A stretch of DNA of 64,000 bases from CBDCYS01 sp965226185 (lineage in GTDB: Bacteria; Acidobacteriota; Terriglobia; Bryobacterales; UBA6623): assembly GCA_965226185.1 (NCBI GenBank), contig CBDDCT010000006.1, positions 186,001-250,000 on the forward strand, written 5' to 3'. The notes under the pieces were generated by a model. That model was not told the origin of the DNA. It saw only the letters and a program-made list of their open reading frames with translations, and did not search any database. Positions 9,345 through 16,645 of this stretch are shown here, piece by piece (within the stretch, counting starts at the first letter, position 1; each line of letters begins with the position of its first letter). A program made the position numbers and the translations under genes.

Positions 9345-9500
9345 ATGAGTGAACGTCTAGCACAGCAGCTTCAAACGATTCCGAGCGGCCCCGAGCAAGA
9401 CCTCGAGCATTATCTTTCGCCGCGCCCGGACGCCGCGGACGCCCAAGAAGTCGAGAAGCAGATCGCCGGCTTGCGAACCTTGCTGGCAATGATGAACTGA
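9345..9500 (+). CDS. Small hypothetical protein (51 aa) upstream of wecB
   Basis: A 51-codon frame, ATG 9345 to TGA 9500. The protein starts MSERLAQQLQTIPSG and ends in a predicted amphipathic helix (VEKQIAGLRTLLAMMN). It fits the gap between the toxin gene (ends 9322) and wecB (starts 9506), only 5 bp before the latter, so co-translation with wecB is likely. The family is not recognised, and there is no membrane segment. Confidence 0.5.
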   Translation: MSERLAQQLQTIPSGPEQDLEHYLSPRPDAADAQEVEKQIAGLRTLLAMMN

Positions 9501-9505
9501 CTCCC

Positions 9506-10669
9506 ATGTCTCCCCTTCGCGTGCTGGTCGTGTTCGGTACCCGCCCGGAAGCGATCAAACTGTGTATCCTGATCCGGCATCTCGGAAGCCTGCCCGGCCG
9601 TTTCGACGTGAGTACGTGCGTCACCGCCCAACATCGTTCGATGCTCGATCAGGTACTGGCGGCGTTCGAGATCCAGCCCGATCATGATTTGAACCTAATG
9701 CGGCCCGGGCAGAGCCTCGACGAGGTCACATCGCGAGTCTTGACCGCCATGGGCCGTGTCCTGGCCGAGGTAAGGCCGGACATTATCGTCGTGCAGGGTG
9801 ACACGACCACGACGTTCGCGGCGGCGCTGGCTGCGTTCTACCAGCGGATTCCGGTTGCGCACGTGGAGGCCGGGCTGCGGACAAACGATCGATACAGTCC
9901 GTTCCCCGAGGAACTGAATCGGCGCCTGACGAGCCGTCTGAGTGATCTCCACTTCGCCGCCACCAAACGGGCCGCCGAGAATTTGTGGAGCGAAGGCACG
10001 CCTCGCGAAGCGGTTTTCGTTACCGGCAATACGGTGATCGATTCGCTTCTTTTCATGAAGAACGCTTTGGAGCAAGGGCGGATTCAAGCACCGAAGTGGT
10101 CTTTCCTTGACCCCGGCCGCAGGCTGGTTCTGGTAACCGCCCACCGGCGAGAAAGCTTCGGCGCCGGCTTCGAGCGCATTTGCGAAGCGTTAACGGTGCT
10201 CGCTCAGCGTGACGACATCCAGCTTGTTTACCCGGTGCACCGCAACCCCAATGTGATGGACGCGGTCTATCGCAAACTTTCCGGCCTTGCCCGTGTCGAG
10301 CTGATCGAACCGCTCGGTTACGTACCGCTGATCGACCTCATGATGCGCAGCCACTTTATCCTGACCGACTCCGGCGGCATTCAGGAAGAAGCGCCATCGC
10401 TGGGCAAGCCGGTGCTCGTCATGCGGGATAACACGGAGCGCCCGGAGGCTCTCGACGCCGGCACGGCGCGGCTCGTGGGCTCCGACACCCAAAAAATCGT
10501 CGCGGAGTCGGCGCGGCTGCTGGACGACGCCTCTCACTACGAAACCATGTCGCGCCCGCACAATCCCTTCGGTGACGGCCACGCCTGCGAGCGCATCTCG
10601 GACGTGCTGCTGAATCACGCGATATCGAGGGCCGGCAACGAAGTGCGGCCTGGAAACGCAACGGCTTGA
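9506..10669 (+). CDS. wecB: UDP-N-acetylglucosamine 2-epimerase (non-hydrolysing)
   Basis: Converts UDP-GlcNAc to UDP-ManNAc for surface polysaccharide synthesis; cytoplasmic, 387 aa. Family motifs run in order: VVFGTRPEAIK, VQGDTTTTFAA, AHVEAGLRT, PFPEELNRR, VTAHRRESFG, and the nucleotide-binding DSGGIQEEAPSLGKPVLVMR with TERPEALDAGT. Length and motif spacing are normal. No other polysaccharide genes are adjacent, so its pathway partners must lie elsewhere. Confidence 0.95.
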   Translation: MSPLRVLVVFGTRPEAIKLCILIRHLGSLPGRFDVSTCVTAQHRSMLDQVLAAFEIQPDHDLNLMRPGQSLDEVTSRVLTAMGRVLAEVRPDIIVVQGDTTTTFAAALAAFYQRIPVAHVEAGLRTNDRYSPFPEELNRRLTSRLSDLHFAATKRAAENLWSEGTPREAVFVTGNTVIDSLLFMKNALEQGRIQAPKWSFLDPGRRLVLVTAHRRESFGAGFERICEALTVLAQRDDIQLVYPVHRNPNVMDAVYRKLSGLARVELIEPLGYVPLIDLMMRSHFILTDSGGIQEEAPSLGKPVLVMRDNTERPEALDAGTARLVGSDTQKIVAESARLLDDASHYETMSRPHNPFGDGHACERISDVLLNHAISRAGNEVRPGNATA

Positions 10670-10761
10670 GTCACTCCCGCCGGGTGTTCCCGCGGCCGGC
10701 TCCGCGCGTCTATTTCTCCGGACCGTGCCGCCGGTCCACGCCGCTGGGCCATGCCGCTCAT

Positions 10762-11850
10762 TCAAGCTTTCGGGTGGCTGCGGTCATACGTTTCCATCAA
10801 TTCCTTCAGCGAGAGTTGAGTGTACTTTTGGGTGGTCGAGAGACTGGCGTGGCCGAGGAGTTCTTGGATGGCCCGGAGGTCGGCGCCGTCGCTTAGCAGG
10901 TGGGTGGCGAAGGCATGGCGCAGGGCGTGGGGGTGAAGTGCCGGGTCGCCCGAGAACAGCAGGGCGTAGTGTTTGACGATGCGCTGGACACTGCGGGCGG
11001 TGAGGCGGCCGCCGCGGTTGTTGAGCAGAAGAGGCAGGTTCGTGGAGGTCCGCGTGGAGTGCGCGGCCGCTGTCTCCCGGTCGAAGGCCGAGCGGCCGTG
11101 CCGTGCCGTCTCTCCGTCAGCAGTACCGGAATCCCCGGTTAGCGCGGCATTTCGCGCTCCTGCACTCTCCGTGATCCTTTCGTGCGCGGCGAGGTAGCGT
11201 TCCAGCGCTTCCCCGGCTTTTCGGCCGAACGGCACGAGGCGCTCCTTTCGTCCCTTGCCTCTGACTCGGATCCATTTTTCCTTTTGGTCGAAGTCGCCAA
11301 GATCGAGCCCCACCAGTTCGCTCACGCGAAGACCGGAACCATAGAGCAACTCAAAGATCAGCCGGTCACGGGCCGAAATGAAATCCGTTTGGACCCTTTT
11401 CAGAGGACTGTTTTCAGGCCTGCCCGCTTCCTGGTTTGGCGTCAGCCTTCCGCCCGAAACCGCATCAATCAAATTGTTGGTCTCCTCAGCCGTCATCACC
11501 GAGGGCATCTTTTTGGGCAGCTTCGGGCTGGCTACCAGCGCGGCCGGATTGTTGGGGACAACACCTTCCCGCACTAGAAACTGGAAGAGCGCGCGCAAGG
11601 CCGACAGCTTCCGCGCCACCGATCGATTGCTGTTGCCGCGCTGGTAGCAGCCGGCCATGAACTCCCGAATCCGCAACGGTTCAAATTCACGGGGCAAGGG
11701 CGGCGACTCTCCGGGCGGCGAGAAGTATTCGACGAACCCGCCCAGGTCCGACGAGTAGCCGCGGATCGTATGCGCCGAGAAATTGGCCCGCTGGAGGGAA
11801 TCGAGGAAACGCCCGATCTCCCGGCCTAACGCGGTTTCAGCCTGTGGCAT
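10762..11850 (-). CDS. xerC: Tyrosine recombinase XerC-like
   Basis: Site-specific recombinase, probably the chromosome-dimer resolution enzyme, 362 aa. The SAM-like core-binding domain is N-terminal. Catalytic residues are R175 (GSGLRVSEL), K199 (RGKGRKER), H308/R311 (HALRH), H334 (LGHASL) and Y343. XerC is usually about 300 aa; the extra length comes from two insertions, about 131-157 and 222-272, the second Ser/Thr/Ala-rich with no visible homology. It lies 99 bp downstream of trmFO on the same strand, a pairing seen in other bacteria. An integrase role cannot be excluded. Confidence 0.88.
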   Translation of the reverse strand: MPQAETALGREIGRFLDSLQRANFSAHTIRGYSSDLGGFVEYFSPPGESPPLPREFEPLRIREFMAGCYQRGNSNRSVARKLSALRALFQFLVREGVVPNNPAALVASPKLPKKMPSVMTAEETNNLIDAVSGGRLTPNQEAGRPENSPLKRVQTDFISARDRLIFELLYGSGLRVSELVGLDLGDFDQKEKWIRVRGKGRKERLVPFGRKAGEALERYLAAHERITESAGARNAALTGDSGTADGETARHGRSAFDRETAAAHSTRTSTNLPLLLNNRGGRLTARSVQRIVKHYALLFSGDPALHPHALRHAFATHLLSDGADLRAIQELLGHASLSTTQKYTQLSLKELMETYDRSHPKA

Positions 11851-11949
11851 CGAGTCAACGTCCGTGTGTCGATTTGCCGAGCGTCGCCTCTGCAGCCGTC
11901 GCTCGGCGAGCCCCAGTCGTGTTTTCTGAAAGTCCTCGAGTTTCCCCGC

Positions 11950-13302
11950 TTACGCCGCTGCCAGTGGAGCCTGCTTCTCCAAGAACCTTTCCAGACTTTC
12001 CAGACCTCGCTCACACTGCCTCCGCCTTCGGCCCTTCTTGTCGCGCCGGAAGCGCTCGTGCTCAGCCGCCGGCAAAGGAGGCAACAGGTCAAAGGTGATG
12101 TTGGCCGGCTGATAGTTGTCCGGGTTGGCCCCGGAAATATAGTGGGCCAGGGCGCCGTGGGCCGACTCTCGCGGCCATGCCAGCGGCTCCAGACCGTCAG
12201 CCATGCGAGCCGCGCCGCGGCCCGCCATCAGCCCCGTCGCCATTGCTTCGACGTACCCTTCCACGCCGGAAATCTGTCCCGCGAAAAATATGTTCGGATG
12301 TGTCCGCAGATTCAGTGACGGCTCCAGCAGCGCCGGAGCATTGATGTAGGTGTTGCGGTGAATCTGACCGTAGCGCAAGAACTCCGCATTCTGGAGTCCT
12401 GGGATCATTCGCAAGATGCGCTTCTGTTCGCCATACTTCAGATGGTTCTGAAAACCGACAATGTTGTAGGAACCGGCTCGCAGGTCTTCCTGCCGCAGTT
12501 GCACCACTGCGTAATGGCTCTTCCCCGTTCGGGGATGGCGCAGTCCCACGGGCTTCATCGGTCCGAAGCGCAAGGTATCGACGCCGCGCCTGGCGATTTC
12601 CTCGATCGGTAAACAACCCTCGAAGTAGTTGGGTTTGTCAAACTCGTGTCCGGCGTGCCGCCTTGCCGCCGTCAGAGCCTCATAGAACCTGGCGTACTCT
12701 TCCTTGCTGAACGGGCAATTGATGTAGTCATCCGTCCCGTCCATCGAGTTGCCGTAGCGCGACGCCCGAAACGCAATGTTCATGTCGATGGTTTCGGCAT
12801 CGACGATCGGGCTGATCGCATCGTGGAAGAAGAGCCGCTCGCTGCCCGTGAGCTCTACGATCGAAGCCGCCAGAGTATCGCTCGTCAAAGGGCCCGTCGC
12901 CACGATGACAATTTCATCCCGAGGCAACTGTTGCACTTCCTCCCGCTGGATTTCAATCAGCGGTTCGTTCTCGATAGCGCGGCTTACGTAGTCCGCATAG
13001 AGGTGACGATCGACAGTCAGCGCGTTTCCTCCGGGGACCCGCGCGGCGGCGGCGGCTCGCATGGAGAGCGAATCCATCCGGCGCAACTCCTGTTTGAGCA
13101 ACCATGGCGCGGAATTCTCTCGTTCGCTCTTGAAGGAATTGCTGCAGACAAGCTCGGCCAGTTGACCGGACTGATGCGCCGGCGTGCGGGCTTTGGGGCG
13201 CATCTCAGAGAGACTGACCGGCCTTCCGGCCCGCGCGATTTGATAAGCCGCCTCCGAGCCCGCCAGCCCCCCGCCGATCACGTGTAGCGCTTGATGCCTC
13301 AT
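11950..13302 (-). CDS. trmFO: Methylenetetrahydrofolate-tRNA-(uracil-5-)-methyltransferase
   Basis: Folate- and FAD-dependent enzyme that makes m5U54 in the T-loop of tRNA, 450 aa. The N-terminal dinucleotide-binding motif is VIGGGLAGSEAAY. The two conserved functional cysteines are in LVCSNSFKSE and FEGCLPIEE. The C-terminal FAD motif is FAGQISGVEGYVE. Length is normal. It is probably the first gene of a trmFO-xerC transcript. Confidence 0.95.
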   Translation of the reverse strand: MRHQALHVIGGGLAGSEAAYQIARAGRPVSLSEMRPKARTPAHQSGQLAELVCSNSFKSERENSAPWLLKQELRRMDSLSMRAAAAARVPGGNALTVDRHLYADYVSRAIENEPLIEIQREEVQQLPRDEIVIVATGPLTSDTLAASIVELTGSERLFFHDAISPIVDAETIDMNIAFRASRYGNSMDGTDDYINCPFSKEEYARFYEALTAARRHAGHEFDKPNYFEGCLPIEEIARRGVDTLRFGPMKPVGLRHPRTGKSHYAVVQLRQEDLRAGSYNIVGFQNHLKYGEQKRILRMIPGLQNAEFLRYGQIHRNTYINAPALLEPSLNLRTHPNIFFAGQISGVEGYVEAMATGLMAGRGAARMADGLEPLAWPRESAHGALAHYISGANPDNYQPANITFDLLPPLPAAEHERFRRDKKGRRRRQCERGLESLERFLEKQAPLAAA

Positions 13303-13488
13303 GGCTTCTCGCCCGCCTTCCCCATTATAGGGTTGGGTCGGCAGTCGCCTGCCGCGGCGTCGGCCGGCCTCCCGCTGAGGTGTGTCCGCCGTCGCCAGAA
13401 GCGAGTTTTAGGGACTGGAGTGAGAAAAAACCCGCAAAATTGGGCCTTTCAGAGCTATACTGTCTTTACAAACCCCGAGGAGTCCCGT

Positions 13489-13509
13489 ATGATTAGACGA
13501 CGGGCATAA
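13489..13509 (+). promoter_or_regulatory. Possible 6-codon leader ORF upstream of HU
   Basis: ATG-ATT-AGA-CGA-CGG-GCA-TAA is preceded at good spacing by GAGGAG and lies 65 bp before the HU gene. A TATACT that could serve as -10 is at 13456-13461. Three consecutive Arg codons (AGA, CGA, CGG) would make it sensitive to charged Arg-tRNA. It could equally be chance, as six codons carry little statistical weight. Confidence 0.25.
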
Positions 13510-13573
13510 AACATTCTAGTCCCGGATTGTTTTCATCGTCTGGAGGGTTTTCGCTAACAAGCTAAGGAGGAAC

Positions 13574-13891
13574 ATGGCAACGAAAGCAGCACCAACCAAA
13601 ATGACTCAGTCTCAGATCATCACCAAGCTTGCCGAGCAGACCGACCTCAACAAAAAGGTCGCCAAGCAGTTCTTGGAGAATCTGGCGGCGCTGGCCGTCA
13701 AGGAGACGAAGAAGAACGGCCAGTTCACGATCCCTGGTATCGGTAAACTGGTCAAGTCCGACCGAAAGGCGCGCATAGGCCGCAACCCGGCGACGGGCGA
13801 GCAGATCAAGATCAAGGCAAAAAAAGTCGTGAAGTTCCGAATTGCAAAAGCCGCCAAGGACGCGGTCGTTCCACCCAGAATAAAGAAGTAG
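13574..13891 (+). CDS. HU-family DNA-binding protein
   Basis: Nucleoid-associated DNA-bending protein, 105 aa. The HU/IHF fold is visible: N-terminal helices (TKLAEQTDLNKKVAKQFLE), then the strand and arm region (FTIPGIGKLVKSDRKARIGR, NPATGEQIKI). A Lys-rich start and end (KAKKVVKFR...RIKK) are typical of single-copy HU. A strong AAGGAGG ribosome site precedes ATG 13574, and a terminator follows. Confidence 0.93.
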   Translation: MATKAAPTKMTQSQIITKLAEQTDLNKKVAKQFLENLAALAVKETKKNGQFTIPGIGKLVKSDRKARIGRNPATGEQIKIKAKKVVKFRIAKAAKDAVVPPRIKK

Positions 13892-13918
13892 CGCTCGTTC
13901 GCGCGCTGCAAGAGAAAA

Positions 13919-13953
13919 CCCCACCCGGGCGTTCAACCGGGTGGGGCCTTATT
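13919..13953 (+). terminator. Rho-independent terminator after HU gene
   Basis: Stem CCCCACCCGGG / CCGGGTGGGG with a 7-8 nt loop, followed by CCTTATT. It lies 28 bp after the HU stop. Confidence 0.85.
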
Positions 13954-14007
13954 AATTCCGTGTGTCCAAGCCTGTCAGTCTGAGAGGCCAAGCATGTGCC
14001 GTGAGCC

Positions 14008-14229
14008 TTAGGTCGGCGACTGCTGAGTTGGTTTCTCTTCTTCGGCTTTTTCTTCAGCTTTCAGCGAGGTTTTGAACTCCCGAATCCCCTGGCCCAAGCC
14101 CTTGGCAACCTCGGGGAGCTTCTTGGCGCCAAACATGAATACGGCGATCGCAAGCACCACCAAGAGTTCTGGCACTCCAATTGGACCCATGAACGCTAGA
14201 GGAACCTGCGTGAGATTTAGTAGCGGCAT
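14008..14229 (-). CDS. tatA: Sec-independent translocase subunit TatA/TatE
   Basis: Pore-forming subunit of the twin-arginine export system, 73 aa. One N-terminal membrane helix (PELLVVLAIAVFMFGAKKLPE) is followed by the family FGxKKLPE hinge and an amphipathic helix (VAKGLGQGIREFKTSL), then a charged Glu/Lys tail. I chose ATG 14229 because AGGAG sits 5 bp upstream; a longer frame reaching 14448 runs into mobile-element sequence and is not credible. No tatB or tatC is nearby. Confidence 0.92.
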   Translation of the reverse strand: MPLLNLTQVPLAFMGPIGVPELLVVLAIAVFMFGAKKLPEVAKGLGQGIREFKTSLKAEEKAEEEKPTQQSPT

Positions 14230-14305
14230 AATCGCTCCTGCGATCTCATTGTAGTGGCCGCCCCCGGAGCCGTCAAGACGTATTCGGTCATTTGTCAAGG
14301 CCCAA

Positions 14306-14344
14306 TAGAAATGTCCCCGGTCGTAGCTCAGTAGAAATGTCCCC
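14306..14344. mobile_element. Probable IS21-type terminal repeat relic
   Basis: Two direct copies of TAGAAATGTCCCC (14306-14318 and 14332-14344) are separated by 13 bp. Multiple TAGAAATGTCC repeats at element ends are typical of IS21-family transposons. No istA or istB remains, so this is only an end. It lies just outside the mIS-1 copy at 14449. Confidence 0.4.
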
Positions 14345-14448
14345 TTGGTTTGGTTGTTTGTAAGTTTGCAAGCGAGAATCGTCGTCGTCGGAGCCGTGGG
14401 AATGTGGGAATCGCTTTGGCGATTTTCAAGGGACGGTGGGTGCTGCAA

Positions 14449-14978
14449 CCTGAATTATGCACAGATTCACTTTGCGAGTGTGGCTGCGTTCGTAGCGGGT
14501 TGGCGGTCGTCGTGAGGTGGTAGCTCGGCAACTGGTCTTTTGGCTTCTCCGTCCCCGGTTTCCCTTCCCGCCCAGATTCCGCGTCGTCAAAACCTCGCTC
14601 GGAAGTGACGTGTTTCCAGTGCGTTACGGCTAGTGCATAAAATTTTATGCATAGCGCATAGCCAGGCTCTCAGATCAGCGCCCTCCCGACCACCGGCAGA
14701 AAGCCGCCGTAGGGAGTCGGCTTCTTGCCGCGGAAGTGGTAAGGCGTCGAAGCCCCGATTTTATTGGGTCGCGAGGCCGTCACGGCTGGGCCTTGTTGGA
14801 CGGGCCTTTGGGAGCTATGCTGTTTTCGTCTGGTAACCATGTGGGTGACCTCCTTGGGGTTGGCTGCCGAAGCTGGGATCTTTGCCAGCCTACCTTTTTA
14901 CCCCATGTTTTCGGGGGTTCCCAATGGTCCCTTGCGGCTCAGCCCTCCTCAGGTCCACGCCGCAGTGCATAATTCAGG
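14449..14978 (-). mobile_element. mIS-1 copy 1: 530-bp non-autonomous IS1380-family derivative
   Basis: Ends are CCTGAATTATGCAC and its inverse, flanked by a perfect 5-bp target duplication TGCAA (14444-14448, 14979-14983). Inside, on the minus strand, it keeps the ribosome site and the first ~56 codons of an IS-1-like transposase, then jumps to the element's 3' end, so the catalytic domain is missing. It also contains the perfect palindrome TGCATAAAATTTTATGCA. Two near-identical copies lie at 40087 and 50488. It is mobilised in trans, presumably by a relative of IS-1. Confidence 0.88.
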
Positions 14979-15000
14979 TGCAAGGATTCTCGCGCGGAGT

Positions 15001-16437
15001 CTACTGGACTTGCACCCTCACCATGACATCTTGCCTGCGGTAGAGGCAGGTGCCGCTGACATCCTCGCAAACGTAGTAGAGCGCATAGGTCGGCACTTCG
15101 ACCGTACCTGACCCAGCATCGTCGGGGCAGCGCAACTCGAACTCGATGCCCCTCGGTTCCAGGCTCACCACTTCGGGCGGAATTGGATAAGTGATGCGCC
15201 GCCGGTCGGCTTCCCAGCCGTCAAGGGGGGCCACCCAGTAAGCAAGCTCTTCGGCCTCGTTGTTCCAGTGAGACTTGGTTTCCTGATTGGGACGCATCGT
15301 GACGTGGACACGAACCGTCTCACCGGGCACGACCACGGGCGGCACAACGGTTGCCTCGGCGTACACAAACTGGCCTTCGTCGCGATGGATGCGCCCGCCG
15401 GGGTCGGGTTCTTCCGCTGGAGATTCCGATGTTTCAAAGTGCTCCAGCGGTTTGGCGAACTCCGCGCCGCGGGGCTCGACCGCCAACTCCACGGGTGTCT
15501 CGCCGCGCGCGGTGACCGCGGCCCTGGCCTCGGGCACCCAGTCGTAGAACGGGTAGGGTTTGTCGAGGCGCGGCCCGTACTGCTGAATGCGCCTTCTCCA
15601 GATGTACTGGTTGGGATCGAGATCGAGCGCGGTCTTCCAGTGCTGGACAGCGAGCTGAAAGTCGTTCGCCTGCCGCTGGTCCGAGTCGTAACGTTTTCGG
15701 AGGGCGACACCCAGTCTGAAGTGATCCGGGTCATGGTCCGGGCCGGCCGCGATCGTGTCCTGATAGGCGTTGATCGCCTCGCCCATTTGTTCGGGCTCTC
15801 CCCAAACGGTCAACTGATTCGCGTACCGCCGCAGGTCTTGTTCAGCTCCCCCCTCAGCGGCGGCTTTCAGCGAATCGATATCGGGGGAAGCGGGCTTCGC
15901 GGACGTTGGCAGTTGCTCATCTCCCGGCGGCGCATCAAACGACCGGTTCAGAAAGACCTCCTCGATGGTCTCGGCATCTTGCAAACGAAGGCCCTTGTGC
16001 CGGATGATGCCGTGTTCGTCAATAGCCAGCGTGATCGGGACGGCGGTGACCTCGAGCAGATTCAGAGAGTCCACGAGAATCGGCCAATCCATTTGTTTCC
16101 ACTGCATGAAGAGGCGGCAGCGATCCGGGTGCTGCTCTTGGATAATCCCCACCATCTGGAGCTTGCCTTGCTCCTGCAACTGCTTGGTTGCTTCGTGCCA
16201 CCCGGGCACGTGCCTGCGGCAGCCCGCTCACCAGGAAGCAAAGACGTGGAGCAGGAGCTTGCGGCCGTGAAACTGGCCGATCGTTCCGGGGCGTCCGCCG
16301 GCGAGGTTGGGAAGAACGATATTGGGGAAAGGCTGACCGACTTCAAGTGTCATCGGGGTGTTGGCTTCGCTGGAGACGCGCTGCCCGCATGACAGCGAAG
16401 CCAGTAAGCACAAAGTGGCGCTGATCGCGATCCGCAT
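15001..16437 (-). CDS. Probable selenocysteine-containing TlpA-like thioredoxin fold protein
   Basis: Exported redox protein, 478 aa if TGA 16228-16230 is read through as residue 70. The N-terminus has a signal peptide or imperfect lipobox (MRIAISATLCLLASLSC). Next comes a thioredoxin/TlpA domain whose active site reads LLLHVFASW-TGA-AGCR, so the in-frame TGA replaces the first Cys of CxxC (UxxC). A paralogue in this window (55691-56638) has Cys there (AHWCSDC). The domain continues to a cis-Pro strand (VTAVPITL), then a TPR-like helical middle and a C-terminal beta domain with a CX6C pair (YYVCEDVSGTC) resembling DsbD's N-terminal domain. After the TGA the frame is intact for about 409 codons. 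Alternatives are a sequencing error or a fresh nonsense mutation. No sel genes are in the window. Confidence 0.75.
16196..16221 (-). promoter_or_regulatory. Candidate bacterial SECIS hairpin
   Basis: On the minus strand, nucleotides +7 to +32 after the TGA can form an outer stem TGCCGC / GTGGCA (one G-U pair) and an inner GGC / GCC helix with an ACGT apex. Bacterial SECIS elements are coding-region hairpins just downstream of UGA, often with G residues near the apex. Position and shape fit, but sequence conservation cannot be tested here. Confidence 0.45.
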
Positions 16438-16460
16438 TACTGGTATCGTAGCACCCATCA

Positions 16461-16502
16461 TAGTGTGGCAGGCATAGTATGGCAGGCATAGTATGGCAGG
16501 CA
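16461..16502. repeat. 14-bp tandem repeat, three units
   Basis: TAGTRTGGCAGGCA is repeated three times head to tail (16461, 16475, 16489), running into a GGCAGGCATCC-TTGCCTGCC hairpin. It lies between the divergent redox protein and MFS genes. Confidence 0.8.
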
Positions 16503-16540
16503 TCCTTGCCTGCCTGCGATGGAGGCGCGCACCACATAGC

Positions 16541-16573
16541 GCCTCGCCACGTGGCGAGAAAAGCTGGCCCGTG
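16541..16573. mobile_element. MITE-2 terminal relic
   Basis: CGCCTCGCCACGTGGCGAG and the following AAAAGCTGGCCCG match the right end of the MITE-2 family found complete at 39786, 55344 and 59379. The rest of the element is gone. It sits in the divergent promoter region of two genes. Confidence 0.5.
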
Positions 16574-16645
16574 GCAACCATCGCCCTCATCAAGATTCCG
16601 CACCTCACGGCCACCGCCAGTCTATCATCGCGGTATCCTGTCGTG

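Noticed and set aside
14008..14448. Longer TatA start at 14448
   Set aside because: The extra 73 residues encode IS21-like and intergenic sequence; the 14229 start has AGGAG and gives the normal TatA N-terminus.
15001..16209. Separate 402-aa gene starting at GTG 16209
   Set aside because: The GTG is inside the thioredoxin domain, seven codons after the CxxC-like site and the TGA; no ribosome site or signal peptide.
15268..16392. 374-aa + strand frame antisense to the TGA-interrupted redox protein
   Set aside because: Shadow frame; the minus strand has the recognised thioredoxin, CxxC-like and DsbD-like motifs.
16493..16645. Longer start of the MFS transporter
   Set aside because: The extension covers a MITE relic and repeats; helix 1 begins right after ATG 16646.
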